Part shown: positions 32,170-40,047 of the stretch, one piece after another
How the letters are laid out: each line of letters opens with the position of its first letter
Position numbering within the stretch: position 1 is the first letter of the stretch
Assembly: GCA_902554355.1 (NCBI GenBank)
Contig: CACDOC010000006.1
Span: 1 to 43,925 of the forward strand
Source: an uncultured SAR86 cluster bacterium
GTDB taxonomy: Bacteria > Pseudomonadota > Gammaproteobacteria > Magnimaribacterales > Magnimaribacteraceae
Direction: 5' to 3'
DNA: 43,925 nucleotides
The notes under the pieces: model-generated
What the model saw: the letters and a program-made list of their open reading frames with translations, nothing else
Told to the model about the DNA's origin: nothing
The model's database searches: none
Translations under genes and position numbers: made by a program

Positions 32170-32512
32170 AAAAAGATTCACCACAACCACATGTTGTTGT
32201 TGCATTAGGGTTTGTAATTATAAACTTGGACCCCATCAAGTCTTCAGTGTAATCGACCGTAGAGCCTTCTAGATATTGTAGGCTTAACGAATCCACAACT
32301 AAATTCGCTCCGTCTTTAGTTATACATGTATCTTCTTCATCAATTATTTTGTCAAAAGAAAATCCATACTGAAAACCGGAACAGCCGCCCCCAGTAACAT
32401 ACACCCTTAGGTTTAAGCCATTACTGTCATCTTCAGAATTACTAAGCGAAAGGATTTTATTGACTGCTCCGTCAGTGATCTGCAAAACTGAGGGCACATA
32501 ACTCTCAACCAT
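32162..32512 (-). CDS. erpA: Iron-sulfur cluster insertion protein ErpA
   Basis: An A-type carrier that delivers Fe-S clusters to apoproteins. The 116 residues match E. coli ErpA. The three cluster cysteines are in [11 protein letters not shown] and the C-terminal [18 protein letters not shown] and the [21 protein letters not shown] block are typical. The erpA start overlaps the argC stop by eight bases, so the two are co-translated. Clients in this window could include glutamate synthase, though nothing ties them directly. Confidence 0.95.
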   Translation of the reverse strand: MVESYVPSVLQITDGAVNKILSLSNSEDDSNGLNLRVYVTGGGCSGFQYGFSFDKIIDEEDTCITKDGANLVVDSLSLQYLEGSTVDYTEDLMGSKFIITNPNATTTCGCGESFSI

Positions 32513-33524
32513 TTTCTAGACCTGTGCTTTGACTAAAACCATTCATTAAATTGTAACACTCTACAGCTTGTCCAGCAGCCCCTTTAAGTAAATTATCAAT
32601 AGATGAAATAACAATAATTTGATTTTCTATATTTGAATAATTAACTGAAATATTACAATTATTCGTTTTGGCAATTGACTTGATGTCAGGTACTTTGTCA
32701 GATTCCATAATCTTTACATTTGCTGAATCTTCATAATATAGTTCGTATAAGTCTTGAATATCTAGGTCCAGCAATTCTCTTAACTGTATGTATATTGTTG
32801 AATAAATTCCTCTCATAGCAGGTATAAGATGAGGTAAAAAATTTATCTTAATCGGGTAACCTGCAACTAGTTCTAATATTTCTTGTATTTCAGGTAAGTG
32901 CCTATGGCCCTCCAAACCATATGCTCTAAAATTTTCTTGTATTTCCTCTGATAATCCATTTTGAACTGTTTTCCTGCCGGCACCACTAATACCAGACTTG
33001 GCATCAATGATAATTGAATCGACTTCAAGTTTAGAATTTAAAATAGGAAGAACCCCTAGAAGGCTGGACGTAGGATAACAACCTGGAACTGCAACCAGTC
33101 TTGCTGATTTTATCTCTTGTAAATTTAGTTCCGTTAATCCATAGACAGATTCAGATAAAAGTTCTTCTTGAGTATGAAGAGAGCCATACCATTCCTCCCA
33201 AATTTTGGTGTTCTTCAATCTAAAATCTGCTGAAAGGTCTATAACTTTTATATTCTTTGTTAAGAATGAGCTCACCATGCTCATAGATACACCATGAGGT
33301 GTTGCAAAGAAGATTACCTCACAATCATAGAAAATATCATCATCAGGCTTTACAAAAATTAGGTTAGATTCTTTCACAATTTTACTTGTGCTTTGTCCAA
33401 GTAGCTCCCTAGAACTAACTGCTATAACTTCAGTTTTAGGGTGATTAGAAAGAATTCTTAATAACTCTTCTCCAGTAAAACCTGACCCACCAAGAATTCC
33501 TACTTTTGTTAGATTGTTGCTCAT
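32505..33524 (-). CDS. argC: N-acetyl-gamma-glutamyl-phosphate reductase
   Basis: ArgC reduces N-acetylglutamyl phosphate (the ArgB product) to the semialdehyde with NADPH. The 339-residue length is normal. The NADP loop is [17 protein letters not shown] at 9-25. The catalytic cysteine is in [14 protein letters not shown], followed by [17 protein letters not shown] provides the conserved His. ATG 33524 lies about 30 bases downstream of a TATAAT. erpA is coupled to its 3' end. Confidence 0.96.
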   Translation of the reverse strand: MSNNLTKVGILGGSGFTGEELLRILSNHPKTEVIAVSSRELLGQSTSKIVKESNLIFVKPDDDIFYDCEVIFFATPHGVSMSMVSSFLTKNIKVIDLSADFRLKNTKIWEEWYGSLHTQEELLSESVYGLTELNLQEIKSARLVAVPGCYPTSSLLGVLPILNSKLEVDSIIIDAKSGISGAGRKTVQNGLSEEIQENFRAYGLEGHRHLPEIQEILELVAGYPIKINFLPHLIPAMRGIYSTIYIQLRELLDLDIQDLYELYYEDSANVKIMESDKVPDIKSIAKTNNCNISVNYSNIENQIIVISSIDNLLKGAAGQAVECYNLMNGFSQSTGLENG

Positions 33525-33534
33525 TTACAAATAG

Positions 33535-33560
33535 CCTAATAATTTAGGCAGCGCATTATA
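33535..33560 (-). promoter_or_regulatory. Candidate argC-erpA promoter with GC discriminator and operator-like inverted repeat
   Basis: On the minus strand a perfect TATAAT (33555-33560) is followed by GCGCTGCC, a discriminator of the stringent type. No good -35 box is seen. A CCTAA-TAAT-TTAGG inverted repeat at 33535-33548 covers the probable transcription start. It does not resemble the E. coli ARG box, so any regulator is unknown. Confidence 0.4.
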
Positions 33561-33580
33561 TAAGCAAGTTTTAATTGTAT

Positions 33581-34027
33581 CTAGGTGGAACTTTTAAGAT
33601 AAACGTTTAATAGGAGCCTTTCCCAGGAAGAAATTTCATTAATTAATAATGCTCTAGAAGCAAAAGATTTTGATTCATCTAAAAGGCCTTGTACGAGCCT
33701 TAAGTGTGCTAATCTTAAATAGATAGCACCTTCTTTTTTAGTTATTCTTAAAGCTCTTTCAAGTTCGGAGTTTGCCTGTATTAACTTACCTGCTTTCAAG
33801 TAAGCATCAGAGTTAACCAAGATTCTTTGAACAGAAGGGTTTTTAGCATTTATTTTAAAAATTTCATCTTCTAAGAAATTAATATCTGAAACTAATAACT
33901 CAACAGAAGAAGAAAATTCTTCGACTGAAATAGAATCTGAAGTTATATATTTGTTGTTTTGATTAGATGCACAAGATAGAAGAACAAAAACCACTGATAA
34001 AAAAATTATGAGTCTAAAATTATTCAA
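33581..34027 (-). CDS. LpoP-like TPR outer-membrane lipoprotein, putative PBP1B activator
   Basis: A 148-residue lipoprotein precursor with a hydrophobic signal and the lipobox VLLSC (Cys19). The mature part is helical. Its central section (DAYLKAGKLIQANSELERALRITKKEGAIYLRLAHLRLVQGLLDESKSFASRAL, about 85-140) reads as one to two tetratricopeptide repeats. It starts with TTG 34027 two bases after the mrcB stop, with GAGGAAGG upstream. Pseudomonas aeruginosa LpoP, a TPR lipoprotein encoded beside ponB, activates PBP1B. Position, lipidation and TPR content all fit that role. The identity is inferred from context, so I leave the symbol blank. Confidence 0.7.
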   Translation of the reverse strand: MNNFRLIIFLSVVFVLLSCASNQNNKYITSDSISVEEFSSSVELLVSDINFLEDEIFKINAKNPSVQRILVNSDAYLKAGKLIQANSELERALRITKKEGAIYLRLAHLRLVQGLLDESKSFASRALLINEISSWERLLLNVYLKSST

Positions 34028-34029
34028 CC

Positions 34030-36321
34030 CTAGCCTTCCTCAAAAACTTTTTTTAACTTTTGCATAACATCTGACTGATTTCTTTTAGGTTTTGTAGCAC
34101 ATTTACTTCTGACAGATGGGATTGTATTTGGTTCAGTCCCAATAATAAATGGAACTAGTAGCGAGTTCTTGCACTTTTCTCCACTAACTAACCCATCTTT
34201 CTTATCAGTCCAAATATATTTTATCCTCGGAAAATCATTTCTTTCTATTGAAGAGGGCTGAATATCATTAATAAAATTTTTCCATACTTCTAGAGCTCCT
34301 GACCTACCTGTAAGTGGAGTTGGGCGATTATCATCAAATCCAAGCCACACTAAAACTAACAGATCACCAGCAAAACCAACAAACCAGCTATCTCTCTGAT
34401 CATCAGAAGTGCCTGTTTTACCTCCTGCTTCCCAAGAGTCAATTTTTTTTCTAGGGTATCCTCTTGCAGTACCAGAAATAAAAGTCTGTTTCATGGCAAA
34501 CTTGAGAAGATGAACTGGTTCAGGCCTGATTCTTTGTTCAATCTTGTAAGGATAAGATAAATCTATATCACCCTTTAAATCTTTAATATCTCTTATGGAC
34601 CTGAGAGGGCTATAAAAACCATCTGCAGCAATGACCTGATAAGATTGAATAGCTTCAAAAGGAGACATTTCAAATGATCCAATAAACAAAGATGGGTATC
34701 TTTCAATTGATTTAACTATTCCTAGTTTATTAAAAGTTTCCTGCACTGAGTCATAACCCAGGTCTAATCCAAGTCTGGCAGAAGCGATGTTATAGGACTG
34801 CCATAGAGCTACATGCAAAGGGATTTTCCCATGGAACTTCTTATCGAAATTATTGGGTTCCCAAATTTCTCCCCCGCTCTGAATGGACAATTTAGAATCA
34901 TCCAGAATAGTTGTTAAGTTGTATTGGTCATATTTATTCAAAGCAGTTAGGTATATAAAGGGTTTAACTAATGATCCAATTGGTCTAATTGCATTAATGG
35001 ATCTATTAAAACCAAATTTAGCAGGATCTGAGCTTCCTACAACTGCTTTAATTTCGCCTGTTGATATGTCAACAGCAATCGCAGCTCCTTCTAGTTCAAT
35101 TAGTCTATCTCCATACTTTTTGACCAATTGATTTTTAGTCTTTTTAATATTGTATTCCAAAGAATCTTGTAAAACAGGATCTAAATTGGTTTGTACCTTC
35201 AGGCCCTGAGTCCTTAATTCAGAGTCTTCGTAATTTTCCCTGAGTTCTAACCTAACTAGATCATGGAAAGCGGGATATTTAGTTTCACTTCTAAAACTTG
35301 GGGAAACTATCCCTAACGGCCTTGACTTGTAATCTTCTAACAAACTTGAATCAATATATCTGCCCTTTTGTAATATATCTAAAACAAGATTTCTTCTACT
35401 GGTTGCGTTATTAGGATTTCTTCGAGGATTATATAAGGATGGTCCTTTTAACATTCCCACCAAAAGCGCTACCTGTTCAGCTTCTAAGTTTGCTACAGAG
35501 GTACCAAAAAAATGCTGGGCACCCATTCCAAAACCATGAATTGCTCTCTTGCCAGATTGGGCCAAGAATACATCATTAATGTAAGCAAGTAGAATTTCTT
35601 CCTTAGAATAATGAAATTCAATCAACAAGGCCGCAATAGCTTCCATTACTTTTCTTTTAATTGTTTGTTCAGAGGTAAAGAATAAATTTTTGGCTAATTG
35701 CTGAGTTATGGTGCTTCCACCTTGTTCTATATCTCTAGCTTTAACATTAGTAAAAAAGGCTCTAAAAATAGATCTTAAAGAAATTCCTCTATGGTTAAAA
35801 AAATTCTGATCTTCTATCGATAAAATCGTATCAATTAAAATTGAAGGTACCTGAGACCAATTCAATAAGATCCTATCTTCCATATGGGATGGGTACATTC
35901 CTCCAATGGCTATAGGCTCAAGCCTAATAATATCAACTGAAATACCTAGTTGATTGGTTATCTTCGAAACCTTTCCTTCTTCAATAAAGATATCAAACAA
36001 TCCACTTTTTTGGTCGTCATACCCTCTTAAGAAAATCTTTAGATTATTTTTTTGGTACCTAAATTCTCCAGGCTTTGAAGGGTTCTCATTCTCGGAATAA
36101 GAGAGCATATCTAATTCCCTAATAAGATAAGATTTATTTACCTTTGAGCCTTCTGCTATATCTAAAGATCTAGCATAAATTTTTGCTGGTATGGTCCATA
36201 ATATACCCTCTAGTTTATTGGTAACTCTTGAGTCAATAATAGCAACCAATGCTGCTGATAATACGAAAAATATAACCAGTGCAATTAATGCTAATGAGCC
36301 TAAAGTAAATTTAATCTTCAT
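34030..36321 (-). CDS. mrcB: Penicillin-binding protein 1B (class A bifunctional)
   Basis: The second class A PBP of the window, 763 residues. It has one N-terminal membrane helix (about 8-29), and then a UB2H-type region (IPAKIYARSLDIAEGSKV) that marks PBP1B. The GT51 domain shows EDQNFFNHRGIS and GGSTITQQLAKNLFF. The transpeptidase motifs are SLVK (Ser450, Lys453), SYN and GKTGTSDD. Unlike mrcA the frame is intact. The LpoP-like lipoprotein gene lies two bases downstream, consistent with an enzyme-activator operon. The start is divergent from the PfkB kinase gene across 65 bases and has no Shine-Dalgarno sequence. Confidence 0.96.
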   Translation of the reverse strand: MKIKFTLGSLALIALVIFFVLSAALVAIIDSRVTNKLEGILWTIPAKIYARSLDIAEGSKVNKSYLIRELDMLSYSENENPSKPGEFRYQKNNLKIFLRGYDDQKSGLFDIFIEEGKVSKITNQLGISVDIIRLEPIAIGGMYPSHMEDRILLNWSQVPSILIDTILSIEDQNFFNHRGISLRSIFRAFFTNVKARDIEQGGSTITQQLAKNLFFTSEQTIKRKVMEAIAALLIEFHYSKEEILLAYINDVFLAQSGKRAIHGFGMGAQHFFGTSVANLEAEQVALLVGMLKGPSLYNPRRNPNNATSRRNLVLDILQKGRYIDSSLLEDYKSRPLGIVSPSFRSETKYPAFHDLVRLELRENYEDSELRTQGLKVQTNLDPVLQDSLEYNIKKTKNQLVKKYGDRLIELEGAAIAVDISTGEIKAVVGSSDPAKFGFNRSINAIRPIGSLVKPFIYLTALNKYDQYNLTTILDDSKLSIQSGGEIWEPNNFDKKFHGKIPLHVALWQSYNIASARLGLDLGYDSVQETFNKLGIVKSIERYPSLFIGSFEMSPFEAIQSYQVIAADGFYSPLRSIRDIKDLKGDIDLSYPYKIEQRIRPEPVHLLKFAMKQTFISGTARGYPRKKIDSWEAGGKTGTSDDQRDSWFVGFAGDLLVLVWLGFDDNRPTPLTGRSGALEVWKNFINDIQPSSIERNDFPRIKYIWTDKKDGLVSGEKCKNSLLVPFIIGTEPNTIPSVRSKCATKPKRNQSDVMQKLKKVFEEG

Positions 36322-36386
36322 TTATCACTTGAAAATATTATTAAATTGAAACAGTCTACGTTTTTTAAAATATTTTAGGAAAAAAT

Positions 36387-37388
36387 ATGAAGTATGATTT
36401 AAGTACAATTGGCAGTGCATTAGTAGACTTTACGTTTAGTATAGATAAAGCTTACGAAGCTAATCTAGCTAAATATGAGATTCCAAAAGGATCTATGACT
36501 CTAATAGATAGAGAAGATCAAGAGACTTTAATAAATGAACTTATAGCAATGAATATAAGTCTTGATAAGGCTTGTGGTGGTTCAGGTACAAACACCACCG
36601 TTGCAGCTTCACTTTTTGGTGCCGATTGTCATATGTCATGCATTGTTTCAGATGATGATCACGGAAAGTTCTACATAGAAGATCTATTATCCAATAAAGT
36701 TTCCCACTCCAATCCACCTGTATCCTCAAATCTATCTTCAGGAAGGTGTTTAGTTATGGTTTCTCCTGATGCAGAGAGGACCATGTGCACTAATCTGGGA
36801 ATTAATTCAGAATTGTCTATGAACGAAATCAATAAAGAAGCTATTAAAAGATCAGATTATCTTTTCTTAGAAGGTTATCTTGTTGCTTCTCCCAAGGGGA
36901 TAGAAGTATGCAGAAAAGCTTTAGAAATTGCTAAAGAACATGAAATAAAAGTTTCGATATCATTTTCTGACCCCAATATAATTAATGCTTTTAGAAAAGA
37001 CATTCAATCTCTACTCGAAATTCAATGCGATCTTATCTTCTGTAACGAAGAAGAAGCTCTTGCTTACGCCGAAACCGATAGTGTCAACAATGCATTTGAG
37101 CTATTAAAAGAAACATCACCCAATTTTTTAATTACTCAAGGTTCTTCGGGGTGTGTAGGGTTTGATGGAAAAAATCAAATTGATATCCCAGGACATAAAG
37201 TTGAAGCTATTGACTCTAACGGTGCGGGAGATATGTTTGCTGGAGCAGTGTTGTATTGCCTAAGCCAAGGTCAGAGCCTTGAAGATGGAGCTAAATTTGG
37301 ATGTTATGCTGCTTCGAAAGTTGTCAGTCATGTGGGTCCAAGGTTATCGAAAGAAGAGTACAAAAAAATAAAAGTTAATTATTTCTAG
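36387..37388 (+). CDS. PfkB-family carbohydrate/nucleoside kinase (adenosine kinase-like)
   Basis: A 333-residue ribokinase-fold kinase. The N-terminal substrate region includes GSALVDFTFSID and ACGGSGTNTTVAASLFGA. The C-terminal PfkB signature DSNGAGDMFAGAVLYCL holds the catalytic Asp and anion hole. It resembles the proteobacterial group annotated as adenosine kinase, which also has a long middle segment. Ribokinase-like sugars are possible alternatives. AGGAA lies seven bases before the ATG. It is divergent from mrcB, and dksA follows after a 69-base gap. Confidence 0.85.
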   Translation: MKYDLSTIGSALVDFTFSIDKAYEANLAKYEIPKGSMTLIDREDQETLINELIAMNISLDKACGGSGTNTTVAASLFGADCHMSCIVSDDDHGKFYIEDLLSNKVSHSNPPVSSNLSSGRCLVMVSPDAERTMCTNLGINSELSMNEINKEAIKRSDYLFLEGYLVASPKGIEVCRKALEIAKEHEIKVSISFSDPNIINAFRKDIQSLLEIQCDLIFCNEEEALAYAETDSVNNAFELLKETSPNFLITQGSSGCVGFDGKNQIDIPGHKVEAIDSNGAGDMFAGAVLYCLSQGQSLEDGAKFGCYAASKVVSHVGPRLSKEEYKKIKVNYF

Positions 37389-37457
37389 CTATTAAAAAAA
37401 TATTCTGATAAATTGCTGCGCGCTTAAAGAAAGCCAAAAAAAAATTACCATCTAATT

Positions 37458-38072
37458 ATGCCGAAAAAGCCTACTAAAAATAAAAAAACTAAGAAGGCAA
37501 CAACTAAGAAAGCTGCTCCTAAGAAAGCTGCTCCTAAGAAAGCTGCTCCTAAGAAAGCTGCTCCTAAGAAAGTGACAAATAAAAAGAGCGTATCTAGGAA
37601 AGCTACTGCAAAGAAATCTACCGCAAAAGCCACTTCTACAAAAAAATATGAAGAAGCTCAATTTCTTGCTTCTATAAAACCTTATGCTCTCAAAAAGAAA
37701 GAGAAGTATATGAATGCTAAACAAAAACAACATTTCATGGCTATTCTTGATAGTTGGGCAGAGCAATTACAGATTGAACAAGATAGAACTGCAGATAAGA
37801 TTCAAGAAAATGCTAGTCATTTTCCAGACGAATCCGATAGAGCCACTCATGAAGAGGAATTTACTCTTGAATTAAGAACTAGAGAAAGGGAGCGAAAGTT
37901 ACTTTCTAAGATCAACGAATCAATAGACGACTTAAATTCAAATGATTATGGTTATTGTGCTTCATGCGGGATTGAGATAGGCATCAGAAGGTTAGAGGCT
38001 AGACCGACCGCAACAAGATGCATAGACTGTAAAACAATAGAAGAAATTCATGAACGTCAGCAATTTGGGTAA
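37458..38072 (+). CDS. dksA: DksA with long Lys/Ala-rich N-terminal tail
   Basis: DksA binds the RNA polymerase secondary channel and, with ppGpp, represses rRNA promoters. The core (about 64-204) is classical. The coiled-coil tip keeps Asp124, Asp127 and Ala129 (FPDESDRA), equivalent to D71, D74 and A76 of E. coli. The zinc finger is complete with C167, C170, C188 and C191. The first ~63 residues are a basic tail built on KKAAP repeats, like eukaryotic H1 tails or Pseudomonas AlgP. The usual protein is about 150 residues; this one has 204. The tail is encoded by a 15-bp tandem repeat. pcnB follows after eight bases, with no gluQ between them. Confidence 0.93.
   Translation: MPKKPTKNKKTKKATTKKAAPKKAAPKKAAPKKAAPKKVTNKKSVSRKATAKKSTAKATSTKKYEEAQFLASIKPYALKKKEKYMNAKQKQHFMAILDSWAEQLQIEQDRTADKIQENASHFPDESDRATHEEEFTLELRTRERERKLLSKINESIDDLNSNDYGYCASCGIEIGIRRLEARPTATRCIDCKTIEEIHERQQFG
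37506..37572 (+). repeat. 15-bp tandem repeat inside dksA
   Basis: Four perfect copies of AAGAAAGCTGCTCCT (37506-37565) and the first seven bases of a fifth. Each copy encodes KKAAP. The unit is a multiple of three, so copy-number change would lengthen or shorten the tail without a frameshift. Confidence 0.95.
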
Positions 38073-38080
38073 GTTTTGCT

Positions 38081-39298
38081 TTGGTTAACCATAACCAAGA
38101 AGATGTTCCTCCCGAGCTATACGCTCAGTCTCAACATAAAATCCAAATTGAACAAATTGATTCCCATGCCAAGGAAATAATTCATAGTCTTAAAGATTCT
38201 GGATTTAAAGCATATTTAGTAGGGGGGTGTATTAGGGATCTGGTTCTAAACAAAGATCCTAAAGATTTTGATGTTGTCACTGAAGCAACGCCTGAACAAA
38301 TCAAAAGAGCCATTCCCAGAAGTAGGGTAATCGGGACAAGATTTAAATTAGTTCATGTTCGAAAAGGAAGAAAAATAACTGAAGTTTCGACATTTAGATC
38401 TAAAGGGGGGAAAAGAACTTCTAAAACAAATAAAGGCATTGTTTTGAGAGACAATTTCTACGGTACGATACAAGAAGATGCCTTTAGAAGGGACTTCACT
38501 ATCAATTCCTTATATTTAGATATAGATGATATGAAGATTATCGATTATACGGGTGGTTTTAATGACTTAAATAATAGAGAACTAAAATCAATAGGAGACA
38601 GTAAATTAAGATTTAGAGAAGATCCGATAAGAGTAATAAGAGCAGTTAGATTCCTAAGCAATCTAAATCTAAAAATAAAGAAAACTTTAAAAAAAGACCT
38701 CTTTAATTTTGCTCACATGCTTCAAGAGATACCGCCAGCTAGAAAATATGAAGAAATTCTTAAACTCTTCTTGGCTGGTAATGCAAAGAAAAATTTTATA
38801 CTCCTTCTAGAACTTCATATCTTAAAGTTCTTACTACCTATTACTGCTAAGCAATGTTCTAATGAAAAAAACTATATTTTTTTTCTTACAGCTTTATCTA
38901 ACTCTGACGACAGAGTTAAAAAAGACTTACCTTTAACTCCAGCCTTCCTATTCTCCGTATTATTGTGGCCGGCTCTGACAAACAGGATGGGAGAAATAAA
39001 TTCTAGAAAAATTAAATCACTCATTCTGTTAAGAGCTTCAAACATTATTTTTAAACAGTGCAGAGAAGATTGTTTTATCCCCAAAAGAACAGAAAATATG
39101 ATTAAGGAGATATGGGAGTTTCAGATTAAACTTCTAAAATTTCCTCCAAAATCAAAGCTAATTTTTTCTCATAGAAGATTCAGAGCAGGGTATGATTTTC
39201 TTTTATTGAGGGAGGAAGCGGGACTTAATCTAGGTGGTGCAGGTAAATGGTGGAAAGAAAACCAACCTAAATCTAAGCGTTTTTATAAAAATAAATAA
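38081..39298 (+). CDS. pcnB: Poly(A) polymerase I
   Basis: PcnB adds 3' poly(A) tails that target RNA for decay. The 405-residue product begins at TTG 38081; no ATG or GTG fits better, and the N-terminus (PPELYAQSQHKIQIEQI) resembles PcnB. The nucleotidyltransferase head shows AYLVGGCIRDLVL and the catalytic PKDFDVVTEATPEQI. ITEVSTFR and EDAFRRDFTINSLYLD follow. The C-terminal FRAGYDFLLLREEAG and KWWKENQP distinguish it from CCA-adding enzymes. The usual long Arg-rich tail is reduced to SKRFYKNK. In enterics dksA-gluQ-pcnB-folK is the order; gluQ and folK are absent here. Confidence 0.9.
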   Translation: MVNHNQEDVPPELYAQSQHKIQIEQIDSHAKEIIHSLKDSGFKAYLVGGCIRDLVLNKDPKDFDVVTEATPEQIKRAIPRSRVIGTRFKLVHVRKGRKITEVSTFRSKGGKRTSKTNKGIVLRDNFYGTIQEDAFRRDFTINSLYLDIDDMKIIDYTGGFNDLNNRELKSIGDSKLRFREDPIRVIRAVRFLSNLNLKIKKTLKKDLFNFAHMLQEIPPARKYEEILKLFLAGNAKKNFILLLELHILKFLLPITAKQCSNEKNYIFFLTALSNSDDRVKKDLPLTPAFLFSVLLWPALTNRMGEINSRKIKSLILLRASNIIFKQCREDCFIPKRTENMIKEIWEFQIKLLKFPPKSKLIFSHRRFRAGYDFLLLREEAGLNLGGAGKWWKENQPKSKRFYKNK

Positions 39299-39348
39299 AT
39301 CCTTTTTTTAAAATAGATACTGTATATTAATTTCATAAAGAATCTTTT

Positions 39349-40038
39349 ATGGAAACTAAATTAATAGATTTAAGTGTATATAAGAAAGTACCGAAGTTTA
39401 TTGCTGTAGAAGGCCCTATAGGAGCAGGGAAAACAACGCTTACAAAACTACTAGCTGATTCATTTGGTTATGATACTTTCCTTGAAAAGCCTTCTGAAAA
39501 TCCTTTCTTACCTGATTTCTATACAAACCCATCGCAGGCAGCCCTAGCAACTCAATTATTTTTCTTGTTTCAAAGAGTGAAACAAATTCAAGAATTGAAA
39601 CAGGGTGACATTTTCTCTGATAATAGAGTCTCTGACTTCTTACTGGATAAAGACAAGCTATTTGCTAAAGCGACTTTATCCAAGGAAGAACTAAAGTTAT
39701 ATGAACAAATTTACGAGTACTTATCTTTAGATTTACCCACTCCAGATTTAGTTGTTTACTTGCAAGCAGAGACAAAAACTCTTTACGAGAGAGTAATGCA
39801 TAGAGGAATTGAAATGGAAAAGAGTATAAGTTATGACTATTTAGAGTTGCTTAACGAAACTTATAAGGAATTCTTCTTTGAGTATGATAGGTCGCCCGTG
39901 TTGATTGTTAATTCAGATTATCTCGAATTACAATCTAGCAAGAAAGATTACGATTTACTTTTAGAAAAGTTATTGGATTACTTCAATAAACCTGAAGGAG
40001 CTAAGATGTATTTTAATCCTGCTCCTACTTTAATTTAA
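39349..40038 (+). CDS. Deoxynucleoside kinase family protein
   Basis: A 229-residue P-loop kinase with GPIGAGKTT at 22-30. Further blocks are ENPFLPDFY, ATQLFFLFQRVKQIQEL, and SDFLLDKDKLFAKATL in place of the usual DRS/DRY substrate motif. This variant is the one I recall beside folK-panB in many Proteobacteria. Salvage of deoxynucleosides is the likely role; the preferred base is unknown. AAAGAA lies six bases before the ATG, and an AT-rich 50-base gap separates it from pcnB. acs follows after nine bases. Confidence 0.87.
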   Translation: METKLIDLSVYKKVPKFIAVEGPIGAGKTTLTKLLADSFGYDTFLEKPSENPFLPDFYTNPSQAALATQLFFLFQRVKQIQELKQGDIFSDNRVSDFLLDKDKLFAKATLSKEELKLYEQIYEYLSLDLPTPDLVVYLQAETKTLYERVMHRGIEMEKSISYDYLELLNETYKEFFFEYDRSPVLIVNSDYLELQSSKKDYDLLLEKLLDYFNKPEGAKMYFNPAPTLI

Positions 40039-40047
40039 ATTTATACC

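Noticed and set aside
37506-37572. CRISPR-like repeat
   Set aside because: The 15-bp units are directly adjacent with no spacers and stay in frame within dksA.
37445-37766. Minus-strand ORFs opposite the dksA tail, rich in Ala/Phe/Leu or Arg/Ser
   Set aside because: Their repeats are the complement of the KKAAP tandem repeat. The DksA frame continues into a fully conserved core, so the opposite ORFs are shadows.
38081-39298. CCA-adding enzyme instead of PcnB
   Set aside because: The RFRAGYDFLLLREEAG and KWWKENQP C-terminal blocks and linkage to dksA favour poly(A) polymerase I.
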